Translations under genes and position numbers: made by a program
Assembly (NCBI RefSeq): GCF_017726655.1
Contig: NZ_CP072308.1
Coordinates: forward strand, 434,001-498,000
DNA length: 64,000 bases
Source of the DNA: Agrobacterium tumefaciens
Lineage (GTDB): Bacteria > Pseudomonadota > Alphaproteobacteria > Rhizobiales > Rhizobiaceae
Direction: 5' to 3'
The notes under the pieces: model-generated
Database searches by the model: none
What the model was told of the DNA's origin: nothing
Seen by the model: only the letters and a program-made list of their open reading frames with translations
Part shown: piece by piece, positions 1 through 10,414 of the stretch
Layout of the letters: each line of letters begins with the position of its first letter
Position numbering within the stretch: position 1 is the stretch's first letter

Positions 1-44
1 CGTTTTGCTGCCGCTTCCGAAAGGGTAATGTCGCTGTTTTCCAT
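1..44 (-). CDS. erpA: A-type iron-sulfur carrier (ErpA/IscA-like), N-terminal fragment
   Basis: Only the first 14 codons lie in the window (MENSDITLSEAAAK, then cut by the window edge). The start is supported by a strong GGAGGAACGAC ribosome site just upstream. The segment ITLSEAAAKR is typical of the N-terminus of HesB/IscA/ErpA proteins, which deliver Fe-S clusters to apoproteins, and such a gene is a usual divergent neighbour of dgt in Rhizobiales. The assignment rests on a few residues plus synteny, so it is tentative. Confidence 0.45.
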   Translation of the reverse strand, partial: MENSDITLSEAAAK

Positions 45-258
45 GTCGTTCCTCCTGCCGGGGTCAAGATCCGGAGAGCAATAATCTCGTTGCCACTATT
101 ATAAACCGGTCAAATTAACGGTCTATAGCCTGTGTAAGGGGGTCTGCGCGGCGATGATGCTTTGCGCTGACCTCTGCGATAGGTATGAAGGGTGAATGAA
201 AAGGTCAATGGCCGGGACCAAAAGGACGTCGCGGCCTTGGAAAGTAACAGGTGGATGC

Positions 259-1476
259 ATGATCATAGACCAGCGCGCATTGGGTTTCGGAAGTGGGGAG
301 AGGGCGGTCTTCGCCTCGGATCCATGGACGACGCGCGGACGTCTTTTTCCCGAAGAGGGAAGCCTGACGCGTTCCGAGTTCCAGCGGGACCGTGACCGGA
401 TCGTCCACACGACAGCCTTTCGCCGCCTGAAGCACAAAACGCAGGTCTTCATCAGCCCCGATGGCGACCATTATCGCACGCGTCTCACCCACACCATCGA
501 GGTGGCGCAGATCGCCCGCGCGCTCGCCCGTGCGCTGAAGCTGGATGAGGATCTGGCCGAGGGCGTGGCGCTGGTGCATGATTTCGGCCACACGCCCTTC
601 GGCCATACCGGCGAAGACGCGCTGGATGCGGTGTTGCTGCCCTATGGCGGCTTCGACCATAACGCCCAGTCGCTGCGCATCGTCACCAAGCTGGAGCGCC
701 GTTATGCCGAATATGACGGCATCAACCTGACCTGGGAAACGCTGGAAGGCCTCGTCAAGCACAATGGCCCGCTGGTGAATGCGGAGGGCGAGGGCATAAA
801 AGGTCCGGTTCCGCTGCCCATCCTCGAATATTGCCAGCTGCAGGATCTCGAGATCGGCAGCTATGCCAGCCTCGAGGCGCAGGTGGCGGCAATTGCCGAC
901 GACATCGCCTACAATACCCATGACATCGATGACGGTCTGCGTGCCGGTTATCTCAGCTTTGAAATGCTGGAGGAGGTGCCATTCCTCAGCGGCTTGATGG
1001 CGCAGGTGCGCGCGAAATATCCTGTTCTCGACAAGGAGCGTTTCGCCAACGAGATCATGCGGCGGCAGATCACCCACATGGTTGAGGATGTGATCGGCGT
1101 GGCGCAGCAGAATCTTGCCCGGCTGAAGCCGCAGCGGGCTGCCGACATCAGGGCCGCGGATTTTACTGTCGCGACCTTTTCGCCCGAGATGGCCGAGACG
1201 GACCGGCAGATCAAGAAGCTGCTCTTTGCCCATATCTACCGGCACCCGGACATCATGCGCATCCGCGCCGGCGCTACGCAGATCGTCACCGATCTTTTCC
1301 ACCGTTATATGGAGATGCCGGCGGAAATGCAGAGCCACTACTGGGTGGACAGCATTTCCGGCATGAGCGTGGCCGCGAAAGCGCGGCATGTGGGCGACTA
1401 TCTGGCGGGCATGACCGACAGTTATGCACTGCGCGCCCACCAGCGGCTGTTTGACCGCACCCCCGATTTGAGATAG
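259..1476 (+). CDS. dgt: dGTPase-like deoxynucleoside triphosphate triphosphohydrolase
   Basis: A 405-residue HD-domain hydrolase that removes the whole triphosphate from dNTPs such as dGTP and helps set nucleotide pools. The metal-binding HD signature is clear: His in [10 protein letters not shown], then [10 protein letters not shown], and a later Asp in [13 protein letters not shown]. The N-terminal [20 protein letters not shown] block is characteristic of the Dgt family. An upstream in-frame ATG exists at 196, but 259 gives the family-type N-terminus and follows an AGGTGG site. It is divergent from the Fe-S carrier gene and 75 bases ahead of argS. Confidence 0.93.
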   Translation: MIIDQRALGFGSGERAVFASDPWTTRGRLFPEEGSLTRSEFQRDRDRIVHTTAFRRLKHKTQVFISPDGDHYRTRLTHTIEVAQIARALARALKLDEDLAEGVALVHDFGHTPFGHTGEDALDAVLLPYGGFDHNAQSLRIVTKLERRYAEYDGINLTWETLEGLVKHNGPLVNAEGEGIKGPVPLPILEYCQLQDLEIGSYASLEAQVAAIADDIAYNTHDIDDGLRAGYLSFEMLEEVPFLSGLMAQVRAKYPVLDKERFANEIMRRQITHMVEDVIGVAQQNLARLKPQRAADIRAADFTVATFSPEMAETDRQIKKLLFAHIYRHPDIMRIRAGATQIVTDLFHRYMEMPAEMQSHYWVDSISGMSVAAKARHVGDYLAGMTDSYALRAHQRLFDRTPDLR

Positions 1477-1551
1477 GGCAGCGGGCGATCGCGAAGCCCG
1501 ACCGGCTAATATACCGGACATGAACAGAAGCCCTTCGCGCAGGTTGGAACG

Positions 1552-3309
1552 ATGAACATTTTTGCCGATTTCGATACCAGGATCAAAAACGCGCTCGAGA
1601 CGCTCGACCTCGTGAAAGAGAACCGCGAAAAGGTCGATTTCAGTCGAATTACCGTCGAATCCCCGCGCGATCTCAGCCACGGCGATGTCGCGACCAATGC
1701 AGCCATGGTGCTCGCCAAGCCGCTCGGCACCAATCCGCGGGCGCTGGCCGAACTCATCGTGCCGGCGCTTCAGGCGGATGGCGATGTCGATAGCGTCAAT
1801 GTCGCCGGTCCCGGCTTCATCAATCTCAAGGTTTCGGTCGGTTACTGGCAGCGCCTTCTCGCCGACATGATCGGGCAGGGCATCGATTTCGGCCGCTCCA
1901 CCATCGGTGCCGGCCAGAAGATCAACGTCGAATATGTCTCGGCCAACCCGACCGGCCCGATGCATGTCGGCCATTGCCGTGGCGCCGTTGTGGGCGACAC
2001 GCTGGCGAACCTGCTCGCCTTTGCGGGTTATGGCGTTACCAAGGAATATTACATCAACGATGCCGGCTCGCAGATCGATGTGCTGGCCCGCTCCGTGTTC
2101 CTGCGTTATCGCGAGGCGCTGGGCGAGGATATCGGCACCATTCCGTCCGGTCTCTATCCGGGTGACTATCTCGTTCCGGTTGGACAGGCGCTCGCCGATG
2201 AATATGGCATCAAGCTGCGCACCATGCCTGAAGAAAAATGGATGCCGATCGTCAAGGACAAGGCCATTGATGCGATGATGGCGATGATCCGCGAGGATCT
2301 GGCGCTTCTCAACGTCCGGCACGACGTGTTCTTCTCGGAGCGCACGCTGCATGAGGGCAATGGCGGGCCGATCCTCTCGGCGATCAACGACCTCACCTTC
2401 AAGGGCCATGTCTACAAGGGCACGCTGCCGCCGCCGAAGGGCGAATTACCTGATGACTGGGAAGACCGCGAACAGACCCTGTTTCGCTCCACCGAAGTGG
2501 GCGACGACATGGACCGTGCGCTGATGAAGTCGGATGGTTCCTACACCTATTTCGCCGCCGACGTCGCCTATTTCAAGAACAAGTTCGATCGCGGCTTTTC
2601 CGAGATGATCTATGTGCTCGGCGCCGACCATGGCGGTTACGTCAAGCGTCTGGAAGCCGTTGCGCGCGCCGTCTCTGAGGGCAAGTCCAAGCTGACGGTT
2701 CTTCTGTGCCAGCTCGTCAAGCTGTTCCGTGACGGCGAGCCGGTGAAGATGTCAAAACGCTCCGGCGATTTCGTCACGCTGCGCGATGTCGTTGACGAAG
2801 TCGGTCGCGATCCCGTGCGATTCATGATGCTTTACCGGAAGAATTCCGAGCCGCTGGACTTCGATTTCGCGAAAGTGACCGAACAATCGAAGGATAATCC
2901 GGTATTTTATGTGCAATATGCGCACGCTCGCTGCATGTCGATCTTCCGGCAGGCGCAGGAGGCGTTTCCGGACTTGTCCCCATCGGCGGAAGACATGGCA
3001 AGGTCCGTTTCTTTAATTAGCGATATCAACGAGTTGCAGCTGGTTGCTAAGCTTGCCGAATATCCGCGTCTGATCGAATCTGCGGCCCTTTCACACGAGC
3101 CGCACAGGCTTGCTTTTTACCTCTATGATCTGGCCAGTTCCTTCCACGGACACTGGAACAAGGGCAAAGACAATCCGGAATTACGTTTTATTAACGATAA
3201 AAACCGAGAATTAAGCATTGCCAGACTCGGGCTGGTGAATGCTGTCGCAAATGTTTTGAGGTCCGGCCTCACGCTTTTAGGAGCGGACGCACCTGCTGAA
3301 ATGCGATAA
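1552..3309 (+). CDS. argS: Arginyl-tRNA synthetase
   Basis: Class I aminoacyl-tRNA synthetase charging tRNA-Arg in the cytoplasm; 585 residues, normal for the family. The HIGH-type motif appears as HVGH near residue 138, preceded by SANPTGP, and a KMSKR loop sits near residue 399 ([10 protein letters not shown]). The N-terminal additional domain and the C-terminal anticodon-binding domain (HYxH-like [16 protein letters not shown]) are both present. It starts at ATG after a GGA-containing site. It sits between dgt and the SPOR-domain gene, a common Rhizobiales order. Confidence 0.97.
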   Translation: MNIFADFDTRIKNALETLDLVKENREKVDFSRITVESPRDLSHGDVATNAAMVLAKPLGTNPRALAELIVPALQADGDVDSVNVAGPGFINLKVSVGYWQRLLADMIGQGIDFGRSTIGAGQKINVEYVSANPTGPMHVGHCRGAVVGDTLANLLAFAGYGVTKEYYINDAGSQIDVLARSVFLRYREALGEDIGTIPSGLYPGDYLVPVGQALADEYGIKLRTMPEEKWMPIVKDKAIDAMMAMIREDLALLNVRHDVFFSERTLHEGNGGPILSAINDLTFKGHVYKGTLPPPKGELPDDWEDREQTLFRSTEVGDDMDRALMKSDGSYTYFAADVAYFKNKFDRGFSEMIYVLGADHGGYVKRLEAVARAVSEGKSKLTVLLCQLVKLFRDGEPVKMSKRSGDFVTLRDVVDEVGRDPVRFMMLYRKNSEPLDFDFAKVTEQSKDNPVFYVQYAHARCMSIFRQAQEAFPDLSPSAEDMARSVSLISDINELQLVAKLAEYPRLIESAALSHEPHRLAFYLYDLASSFHGHWNKGKDNPELRFINDKNRELSIARLGLVNAVANVLRSGLTLLGADAPAEMR

Positions 3310-3360
3310 CATCTCACCATTATTTGCTCACAATACGCTGGCAAGAGCTGCAATGCGTAG

Positions 3361-6300
3361 ATGGTGGAACACGTAATGGTCGAAAAAAATGTCGCGTATA
3401 ACCGGGACACCCGGTCCGAAGGGTTCGCTGACAACGATCCTCTGGCAGAGCTGGCGCGGATCGTCGGCTTTGAAGATCGTCCTTCGCATGCGGGTTCCGA
3501 CGCTGCGCCACGCGCTGTTTCGCCGGCTACCCGCCGCGAACCCGAATTCAATCTCGAGGACGAGCTGCTTCGGGAGTTTGAGGTTTACGATGCGCCGCAC
3601 GCCGATCCGGTCGTTCTCGATCCGGCAAACGATGTCCGTGCGGGCATTCATCCCAATGATTTCATGCAGCGCGTCGAGCAGGTGTTTGCCCGCCGCGAGC
3701 CGGAGCTTGCGCCGATTGCCGAGCCGGAAGCCGCTGCCGCGCCTGCCCCGCAGGTGAGGGAGGAGCCGCTCCCGGAGGTCGATCAGGCCTATATTCACAA
3801 TTATGTCGACACGACCACCCAGGACATTCGTGCGGATTTCCGCGACGATGCCGGTGCTGTGGCCGAGGTTTTCGATGTGCATTCTCGCCAGGCGCGCCCT
3901 GCCGAGCCGATGGTGTATCAGCCGGCTACGCCACAGGCTGCCTGGGAACAGCCGCAGGCCTCGCAGCCGGAATGGCACGCCATGCCGGAGCTTCCGGCCG
4001 ACGTCTCCAGCAATGTTCAGCCTCATGCGCTGGAGCCGCAGGCAATCGACCTTGCCGACGAGGTGGAAATAGCCGTCGCCGAAGAAGCGCCCGCGCCGAT
4101 TTCGGTTCGCCCGCCATCGCACGGCGGTCGTTCCTCGCTGGAGTTTTCAAGCCTGCGTCTGCCGCTTGCCAATTTTGGCGCGCGCCGGGATGTGTCGGCT
4201 GGTGACCCGAAGCGGGTTGGGCCGCGCTCCGAGCAGCAGCCTGCCGCAGCCCGTATCGAGCCGCAGGTGGAAGCTGCAGCGCCCGCGCCGGCGGTCGTAA
4301 AGGCCGCAGACACTGCGCCTTCTTTCACGCCGCCTAAGGCAGACACCTTCACGGCTGCTGAAGCGGCCGAGCCTTCCGAGAGGCCTGCCGCAAAAAATCT
4401 CTCGCCGATGGACGAGCTGATTTACGACGTCGCGAAATATTCGATTCCCGGCCGTGGCGAAGCGCCGCTGGTACAGGCTGTGCCCGCTGCCCAGGTGGCC
4501 AAGCCTGAGCCTGCCGTGGTTGCGGCCCCGCCCGTCAAGGCAGCAGCGGTAGCCGCTGCGGAGCCGGCAGTATCTGCCGATGATTTCGATTTCGCGGGCT
4601 TCAATGATGATGATTTCGAGCTTGCGCTTGACGATCTCGATCTTGACCTCGATCTCTCGGACATCGCTGAAGCCGAGGTTGCACCCGCGCCTGCACCGCA
4701 GCCCGTTCGCGAACAACCGGCCGCGCCCGTCGCCGTCCAGGCCGCGGCGCCGCAGCCGGTGAGGGTTCAGCCCGCACCGCAGCCGCGCCCGGCACCTGTT
4801 GCCGCGCCTGTCGCTGCCGTTGCCCCCGCGCCGGTTGCTGCCGCACCGGTTAAGGCGCGCCCGGCTGCACCTCAGCCCGTGGCGCCGCAGACGCTGGAAA
4901 GCCTGCCTTTCGATCCCTCGCAGATTGGCGAGACGGAAGAACATCCGGAAACAATCGTCGAGATGGACGTGCCGGAATTGCCCGTCGGCGTTTTTGAGCC
5001 GAAGCCTGCGCCCCGTCGTCATGAGGAAGACCTCGACATTGACACCGAGCTTGCAACGCTGTTTGCGCCCGCTGTTGCCGGCGGTCTCGACCGTCACAAG
5101 CATGCGGAAAATCGCGGCGCTGCCCAGGCGCGTCCGGTTCAGGCGACGGAAGAGGTCGACGAATTCGAACGGGCTCTGGAAGAAGACTTCCGCCGATCTA
5201 TGCAGGAGGCCGCTGCCTCCCGTGGCAACGCGCCACGTGAAGCTGAAAACACCTATGTCGACCCTCAGGCCGCTTACCGCGATGAGGATGAGGGTGGCGG
5301 TCGCCCCTGGATCATGCCGGTTGCGGCTGCAATCGGCCTCGTCCTGATCGGTGGCGGCGTTTACGCGCTGATGTCAGGCGGTTCGTCCGGCACTGGCTCC
5401 AATGGCGCGCCGGTCATCATTTCCGCCGATAACGATCCGATGAAGGTTGTGCCGGAAAATCCGGGTGGCCGCGTCGTGCCGAACCAGGACAAGGCGGTTT
5501 ATGACCGCGTGGCCGGTGGCAGCGCTGCCGATCCAAAGCAACCGGCGCTGATTTCCAGCAACGAACAGCCTGTGGACGTGGTTCAGCGGACGCTGATCCC
5601 TGAACAATTGCCGCTGGAAGGCGAAAACGACGCCGATATGGAAGCCGCCGGTACGCCGGTTGGCGAAACCGAGGATCCGCGCCTGCTTTCGCCGGAAGAA
5701 AAGGCTGCCCAGAATGAAGGTGCTGCCGCAACCGGCGTTTCGCCGCGCAAGGTTCGCACCATGATCGTCAAGCCTGACGGCACGCTCGTCGCGCAGGAAG
5801 TCGATGCACCGGCCGCCCAGCCGCCGAAGGCCGACAAGGTCGACGAGCTTGCAGCCCCGCAGACCGCCAAGCCCGGCGAAGGCGCTCCGGCTGTCATCGC
5901 CGCATCGCGGGTTCCGGTCGCATCGGAACAGGCTCAGCCGCAGGCGAACACGCCGGCTTCGGCTAACAAGTCGGCAGCACCGCTCCCAGCGGCGCGCCCG
6001 TCCTCGCAGCCTGCAAATGTTGTGGCGACGGTGACGAACCAGGGCAATGTCCGCCCGACCGCGCCTGCACAGCCGCAGGCCGCACAGCAGCAGACGGCAG
6101 CCGCAACACCTGCCGCCACCAGCACGCCGTCTGCCGGTGGTTATTATATCCAGATCGCCTCGCTGCCGAGCCAGGCGGAAGCGCAGAAGTCCTACCAGAA
6201 CATGTCGGCCAAGTTCGGCTCGGTCATCGGTGGACGCGGCGTCGACATCAAGGCAGCCGAAATCGCTGGCAAGGGCACCTTCTACCGTGTTCGTATCCCG

Positions 6301-6378
6301 GCCGGCGACAAGAACGAAGCCGTGGCGCTCTGCGAAAAGTTCCGCTCTGCGGGCGGCAGCTGCCTGGTGGCGCGGTAA
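3361..6378 (+). CDS. Large SPOR-domain membrane protein
   Basis: A 1005-residue protein with three parts. Residues 1-645 are a low-complexity, Pro/Ala/Glu-rich, probably disordered cytoplasmic region with acidic patches (for example DLDLDLDLSD). Residues about 649-671 form one transmembrane helix. The periplasmic part ends in a SPOR domain (residues 926-1005, starting GGYYIQIASL). SPOR domains bind glycan strands stripped of stem peptides at division sites, so a role in septation or peptidoglycan remodelling is inferred. The adjacent nagZ fits a cell-wall theme. An alternative start at 3376 (MVEKN) is equally plausible. The long N-terminal half is not expected to be conserved in sequence. Confidence 0.85.
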   Translation: MVEHVMVEKNVAYNRDTRSEGFADNDPLAELARIVGFEDRPSHAGSDAAPRAVSPATRREPEFNLEDELLREFEVYDAPHADPVVLDPANDVRAGIHPNDFMQRVEQVFARREPELAPIAEPEAAAAPAPQVREEPLPEVDQAYIHNYVDTTTQDIRADFRDDAGAVAEVFDVHSRQARPAEPMVYQPATPQAAWEQPQASQPEWHAMPELPADVSSNVQPHALEPQAIDLADEVEIAVAEEAPAPISVRPPSHGGRSSLEFSSLRLPLANFGARRDVSAGDPKRVGPRSEQQPAAARIEPQVEAAAPAPAVVKAADTAPSFTPPKADTFTAAEAAEPSERPAAKNLSPMDELIYDVAKYSIPGRGEAPLVQAVPAAQVAKPEPAVVAAPPVKAAAVAAAEPAVSADDFDFAGFNDDDFELALDDLDLDLDLSDIAEAEVAPAPAPQPVREQPAAPVAVQAAAPQPVRVQPAPQPRPAPVAAPVAAVAPAPVAAAPVKARPAAPQPVAPQTLESLPFDPSQIGETEEHPETIVEMDVPELPVGVFEPKPAPRRHEEDLDIDTELATLFAPAVAGGLDRHKHAENRGAAQARPVQATEEVDEFERALEEDFRRSMQEAAASRGNAPREAENTYVDPQAAYRDEDEGGGRPWIMPVAAAIGLVLIGGGVYALMSGGSSGTGSNGAPVIISADNDPMKVVPENPGGRVVPNQDKAVYDRVAGGSAADPKQPALISSNEQPVDVVQRTLIPEQLPLEGENDADMEAAGTPVGETEDPRLLSPEEKAAQNEGAAATGVSPRKVRTMIVKPDGTLVAQEVDAPAAQPPKADKVDELAAPQTAKPGEGAPAVIAASRVPVASEQAQPQANTPASANKSAAPLPAARPSSQPANVVATVTNQGNVRPTAPAQPQAAQQQTAAATPAATSTPSAGGYYIQIASLPSQAEAQKSYQNMSAKFGSVIGGRGVDIKAAEIAGKGTFYRVRIPAGDKNEAVALCEKFRSAGGSCLVAR

Positions 6379-6440
6379 AGAGACGCGCCGGGAAATCCCC
6401 GGCGCTGATTGCCTGACGCAGTGGCGGAGCAGCTAACCTC

Positions 6441-6553
6441 CGTCATGCCGGGCTTTATTGGGCATCCAGCCACGGCGCAGACGCGCCGTGAAACGGACCT
6501 TAAGCGATCAAGGACTTGATCGCGCTGGACCCCGGATCAAGTCCGGGGTGACG
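6441..6553. repeat. RIME-like palindromic repeat, copy 1
   Basis: A mosaic of short inverted repeats: cgtcatgccgggc... at the left end and ...gtccggggtgacg at the right, with inner palindromes gcgcagacgcgc and gatcaaggacttgatc. Related copies occur at 12623, 16254, 21547, 24288, 31641 and 52490. Likely a Rhizobium-type intergenic mosaic element; the name is inferred from memory of the family. Confidence 0.7.
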
Positions 6554-6632
6554 TGTGTTTCATGTTGCCGCCTCCCTAAGGGTCGAGAGTTTGGCGACGT
6601 CCGATCCTTCCTTTCCCTGAAAGCGTGATACC

Positions 6633-7649
6633 ATGACCGATTGCAAAGCTATGATCCTCGGATGCAGCGGGCTTTCGCTGACCGCCGACGAGATTGCCCT
6701 TTACCGCGATGAGCAGCCCTGGGGTTTCATCCTGTTCGGGCGCAATATTAGCGAGCCGCAGCAGATCACCGATCTTGTTGCCGCCATGCGCGAGGCGGTC
6801 GGGCGGCCAGATGCCCCGGTCCTGATCGATCAGGAGGGTGGTCGTGTACAGCGCATCAAGGCGCCGATCCTGCAAGCCTATCCGAACGCCCGTATTCTCG
6901 GTGAAATCTACGAGCGTGATCGCGATGCCGGTCTGCGCGCCGCCTGGCTGATGTCGCGCCTGCATGCCTTTGATCTTACGAGATTCGGGATCAACATCGA
7001 TTGCCTGCCGGTGCTCGATGTGCCGGTGGAGGGTGCGAGCAACGTCATCGGTAACCGTGCCTATGGTTATTCACCCATCATGGTTGCCGAGATGGGGCAG
7101 GCGGCGGCCGACGGGTTGAAGGCGGGCGGCATGCTGCCCGTCATGAAACATATGCCGGGGCACGGTCGCGGCATGGTGGACTCGCATCATGAACTACCCG
7201 TGGTCGACGTGCCGGTCGAGGAGCTGGATGCGCATGATTTCATACCGTTCCGGGCTCTCAACAACGAGTTGATGGGCATGAGTGCGCACCTCGTTTTCAA
7301 CGCGGTGGACAGAGAACGGCCGGCGACGACATCGCCGAAGGTGATTGAGGAGATCATCCGCGGCCGCATCGGCTTTGACGGGTTGCTGATGTCTGACGAC
7401 AGCTCCATGAATGCGCTAAAGGGAACGCTGGGTGAGAGAGCTGCGAATATTGTTGCGGGTGGCTGCGATATAGTCTTGCATTGCAACGGTGTGATGAGTG
7501 AAATGCTTCAGGTCGTGAAGGAGGTTCCCGTTCTTTCCGGCCGTACGCTGGAGCGGGTGCGGGCTGTGGAGGCTGGCTTCACCGCCGCCGACGCGTCCGA
7601 TGAAGCAACGCTGAGAGCGGAATTTAACGCCATGTGGGCCGTTTCCTGA
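6633..7649 (+). CDS. nagZ: Beta-N-acetylhexosaminidase, glycoside hydrolase family 3
   Basis: Cytoplasmic muropeptide-recycling enzyme that removes N-acetylglucosamine from anhydro-muropeptides; 338 residues as expected for bacterial NagZ. The family signature KHMPGHG lies near residue 172, followed by the flexible loop with SHHELPVVD that carries the catalytic His/Asp pair in NagZ. The nucleophile Asp is in MSDDSSMNAL near residue 253. IDQEGGRVQRIKAP is the other hallmark segment. It is followed after 55 bases by scpA, a conserved alphaproteobacterial arrangement. Confidence 0.95.
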   Translation: MTDCKAMILGCSGLSLTADEIALYRDEQPWGFILFGRNISEPQQITDLVAAMREAVGRPDAPVLIDQEGGRVQRIKAPILQAYPNARILGEIYERDRDAGLRAAWLMSRLHAFDLTRFGINIDCLPVLDVPVEGASNVIGNRAYGYSPIMVAEMGQAAADGLKAGGMLPVMKHMPGHGRGMVDSHHELPVVDVPVEELDAHDFIPFRALNNELMGMSAHLVFNAVDRERPATTSPKVIEEIIRGRIGFDGLLMSDDSSMNALKGTLGERAANIVAGGCDIVLHCNGVMSEMLQVVKEVPVLSGRTLERVRAVEAGFTAADASDEATLRAEFNAMWAVS

Positions 7650-7704
7650 CAGTCGGGCGGCCGCTCACCCGGGATCAAGGCCGGAAGTTCCGGCGGATGG
7701 AACG

Positions 7705-8550
7705 ATGGCCGCAGACAAATCACGAAATTCCACACCGATGGACAAGCTCTGGCAGGATGTGACGCCGGAGCGGCTGACGGGTGAGGCCGGGCTGGTCATC
7801 GATGTCGCGGGTTTCGAAGGCCCGCTCGATCTGCTGTTGCACCTTGCCCGCACGCAAAAGGTCGATCTGTCGCGCATTTCCGTGCTGGCGCTGGCCGAGC
7901 AATATCTGCAATTCGTGGAAAGCGCGCGGCGTGTGCGCATCGAGCTGGCGGCAGACTATCTGGTGATGGCCGCGTGGCTCGCTTTTCTCAAGTCCAAGCT
8001 GCTTATCCCGCAGCAATCCAAGGATGACGGTCCCTCGGGCGAGGAGATGGCTGCGACCCTTGCCTTCCGGCTGAAGCGTCTGGAAGCAATGCGCGAGGCG
8101 GCGGAACGTCTCGTCAACCGCGCCCAGCTTGGCCGCGATGTCTTTGCCCGCGGTGCTCCGGAACATATTCCGCATATCAACCGCTCGGCCTTCGAGGCCA
8201 GCCTCTATGATCTGCTCAGCGCTTACGCCAATCTGCGGCAACGACAGGCGATCACGCAGGTCACGATTGAAAAACGGCAGGTCTGGTCGCTGGTGGAAGC
8301 GCGCGAGCTTCTCAACAATCTGCTTGGCGATGTCGGGGAGTGGACCGTTCTCGATCAGTATCTGCTGCAATATGTTCCGGATCCCGCCATGAGGGTGACG
8401 GCGATCGCCAGCGCCTTTGCCGCTTCGCTGGAGCTGGTGCGCGAGGGATCGCTGCAAATCCGGCAGGAAGGGGCGTTCCAGCCCATCTATATGCGCCGTG
8501 GCACAAGGGATGATCGCGCGGGTGACGCGCAGAGGACTGACAATGACTGA
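7705..8550 (+). CDS. scpA: Segregation and condensation protein A
   Basis: Kleisin subunit of the Smc-ScpA-ScpB condensin, bridging Smc heads during chromosome compaction. The 281-residue product has the diagnostic N-terminal stretch FEGPLDLLLHLARTQKVDLS and the C-terminal winged-helix region. Its stop overlaps the start of scpB by 8 bases, indicating translational coupling. ATG at 7705 follows a GGA site within ggcggatggaacg. Confidence 0.95.
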   Translation: MAADKSRNSTPMDKLWQDVTPERLTGEAGLVIDVAGFEGPLDLLLHLARTQKVDLSRISVLALAEQYLQFVESARRVRIELAADYLVMAAWLAFLKSKLLIPQQSKDDGPSGEEMAATLAFRLKRLEAMREAAERLVNRAQLGRDVFARGAPEHIPHINRSAFEASLYDLLSAYANLRQRQAITQVTIEKRQVWSLVEARELLNNLLGDVGEWTVLDQYLLQYVPDPAMRVTAIASAFAASLELVREGSLQIRQEGAFQPIYMRRGTRDDRAGDAQRTDND

Positions 8551-9277
8551 TCATGATGAGGCTGCCGGGGCGACGATCGTGTCTGATGGCGTGGCCACCG
8601 AATCCACGGTGTTTTCCGAACGTCAGCTGAAGGAGGCCGAGCGTATCGCCGAGGCGTTGGTTTTTGCCTCTGCCGAGCCGGTTTCCGTAGGCTTCATCGC
8701 GGAGCGCCTGCCGCGGGGGATGGATGTCCTTGCCACTCTTGAGCGCCTGAAAGCCGCTTATGCGGATCGGGGTGTCAATCTCGTGCAGGTGGGCGGGCAA
8801 TGGGCATTCCGCACGGCTGGCGATTTGTCCTTCGTCATCCGCACGGAGGAAAAGGAACCGAAGAAGCTCTCGCGCGCGGCGCTGGAAGTTCTGGCGATTA
8901 TCGCATATCATCAACCGGTGACACGTGCCGAGATCGAGGAAATCCGCGGTGTGCAGACCTCGCGCGGCACGCTTGACGTGCTGATGGAGGCGGGCTGGGT
9001 GCGTTTCCGGGGCCGCAGGCGCACACCCGGCAGACCCGTAACCATCGGCACCACGGTTGAGTTTCTCGACCATTTCGGCCTTGAGGAATTGCGCGATCTG
9101 CCGGGGCTCGAGGAGCTGAAGGGGGCAGGGCTGCTTTCCGGCCGCATCCCTTCCAATTTCGGCGTGCCCCTGCCGATGATGAGCGACGAGCTGCGCGAGG
9201 ATGAAGATCCGATAACGCAACTTGATCTGGAAGAGCTGGGCCTGCTTGCGCCCGGTGGTAGCGACGGCGACGATTGA
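8543..9277 (+). CDS. scpB: Segregation and condensation protein B
   Basis: Second accessory subunit of the Smc complex, binding ScpA as a dimer; 244 residues with tandem winged-helix domains (LSRAALEVLAIIAYHQPVTR is the conserved core of the second). The open frame extends upstream to 8417, but the ATG at 8543 inside the end of scpA gives the family-type length and a typical acidic N-terminus. Co-transcribed with scpA and probably nagZ. The acidic C-terminal tail (EELGLLAPGGSDGDD) is usual. Confidence 0.94.
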   Translation: MTDHDEAAGATIVSDGVATESTVFSERQLKEAERIAEALVFASAEPVSVGFIAERLPRGMDVLATLERLKAAYADRGVNLVQVGGQWAFRTAGDLSFVIRTEEKEPKKLSRAALEVLAIIAYHQPVTRAEIEEIRGVQTSRGTLDVLMEAGWVRFRGRRRTPGRPVTIGTTVEFLDHFGLEELRDLPGLEELKGAGLLSGRIPSNFGVPLPMMSDELREDEDPITQLDLEELGLLAPGGSDGDD

Positions 9278-9407
9278 GATCGTTATCGCACGGGTGACAA
9301 GACGCAGAAACTTTATGCTCACACCCTGTTGAACCGGCGATTTGTCGTTTGTAAAAGCCTTTCAAACGTCTTACATCGTCTGAAAGCGAAATTCAGGAGT
9401 TTCAGTT

Positions 9408-9614
9408 ATGGGTTCTTTTAGTGTGTGGCATTGGCTCATCGTGCTGGTGATTGTTCTCGTCCTTTTCGGACGCGGCAAGATCCCGGAACTGATGGGCGAT
9501 GTCGCCAAGGGCATCAAGAGCTTCAAGAAGGGCATGGCTGACGAAGATCAGACGCCGCCGCCGGCCGATGTCAACGCAAAGACCGTCGACCACAAGGCTG
9601 ACGAGATCAAGTAA
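9408..9614 (+). CDS. tatA: Sec-independent translocase subunit TatA
   Basis: 68-residue Tat pore-forming subunit: one N-terminal transmembrane helix ([20 protein letters not shown]), the FGRGKIPEL hinge, an amphipathic helix and a short charged tail. It starts after a clean CAGGAG site. First gene of tatABC, which exports folded, often cofactor-containing proteins; this matches the molybdenum cofactor genes elsewhere in the window, since many molybdoenzymes use Tat. Confidence 0.96.
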   Translation: MGSFSVWHWLIVLVIVLVLFGRGKIPELMGDVAKGIKSFKKGMADEDQTPPPADVNAKTVDHKADEIK

Positions 9615-9670
9615 GCGGCACTGCCGTCTAGTTTGAGACTGACACGCGTTAGGGTCTCGGGAGCATATTG

Positions 9671-10414
9671 ATGTTTGATATCGGCTGGAGCGAGCTGCTG
9701 GTGATTGCGGTCGTGCTGATCGTGGTTGTCGGGCCGAAAGACTTGCCGCCCATGATCCGCGCCTTCGGCAAGACCATGGCCGGTCTTCGCAAGATGGCAG
9801 GGGAGTTCCGCAGCCAGTTCGATGAGGCGCTCAAAGAGGCCGACATGGACGATGTGCGCCAGACCATCTCCGATGTCCGCAATCTCAACCCGACCAACTC
9901 GCTGCGCGATGCCATGAACCCGCTTCGCCAGCTCGGCAACGAGATCAAATCCGATCTTCAGAAGGCGACAACGCCACCTGAGAGCCTGTCATCCACACCT
10001 GCGACCTCGACGGCAGCACCTGCGACCAGTGAACCGGTTGCACCGCTCGTCAGCGTTCCCGAGCCTGAGATGAAGCTACCGGATACGCCGCCCGTGAGTG
10101 CCGCCCCCGTTGCGGCACCGGTCGTACCGGCGGAAAAGCCGAAGCGAGCCCGGGCGAAATCGATTGCGACCGTCGAGGCGGAAGCGGTTGCCGCCAAGCC
10201 GAAACGCGCCAGCCGCGCCAAAGCGGTCGCGGCGTCAGCGCCCGTCGCTGTCAACTCCACGGAAAGTTCAGCTGCAAAGCCGACCGTCAAAGCCGTCGCT
10301 AAAAAAGCGGCCGCCAGGAAGGTCGTGGCTGAAAAGCCTGTCGTGGTCGCTGATGCCAAGCCGGCAAAGCCGGCGAAAACCAAGGCTGCAAAGCCCAAGA
10401 AGGACGAAGCATGA
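9671..10414 (+). CDS. tatB: Sec-independent translocase subunit TatB
   Basis: 247-residue TatB with the signature N-terminus MFDIGWSELLVIAVVLIVVV, the GPKDLPPMIRAFGKTM hinge and amphipathic helix. A long Ala/Lys/Pro-rich tail (residues about 105-247) ends in [15 protein letters not shown]; such basic tails are common in rhizobial TatB. TatB and TatC form the twin-arginine signal receptor. Its stop overlaps the tatC start (ATGA). Confidence 0.95.
   Translation: MFDIGWSELLVIAVVLIVVVGPKDLPPMIRAFGKTMAGLRKMAGEFRSQFDEALKEADMDDVRQTISDVRNLNPTNSLRDAMNPLRQLGNEIKSDLQKATTPPESLSSTPATSTAAPATSEPVAPLVSVPEPEMKLPDTPPVSAAPVAAPVVPAEKPKRARAKSIATVEAEAVAAKPKRASRAKAVAASAPVAVNSTESSAAKPTVKAVAKKAAARKVVAEKPVVVADAKPAKPAKTKAAKPKKDEA

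Noticed and set aside
205..2409. 734-residue open frame antisense to dgt and argS
   Set aside because: High-GC antisense shadow: His/Arg-rich composition, no domain, no ribosome site, opposite to two certain genes.
4147..5103. 318-residue frame antisense to the SPOR-domain gene
   Set aside because: Arg/Gly-rich shadow of the low-complexity coding region; no ribosome site.
6441..6553. Repeats considered as a CRISPR array
   Set aside because: Copies are scattered over 46 kb, palindromic and unspaced; no cas genes.
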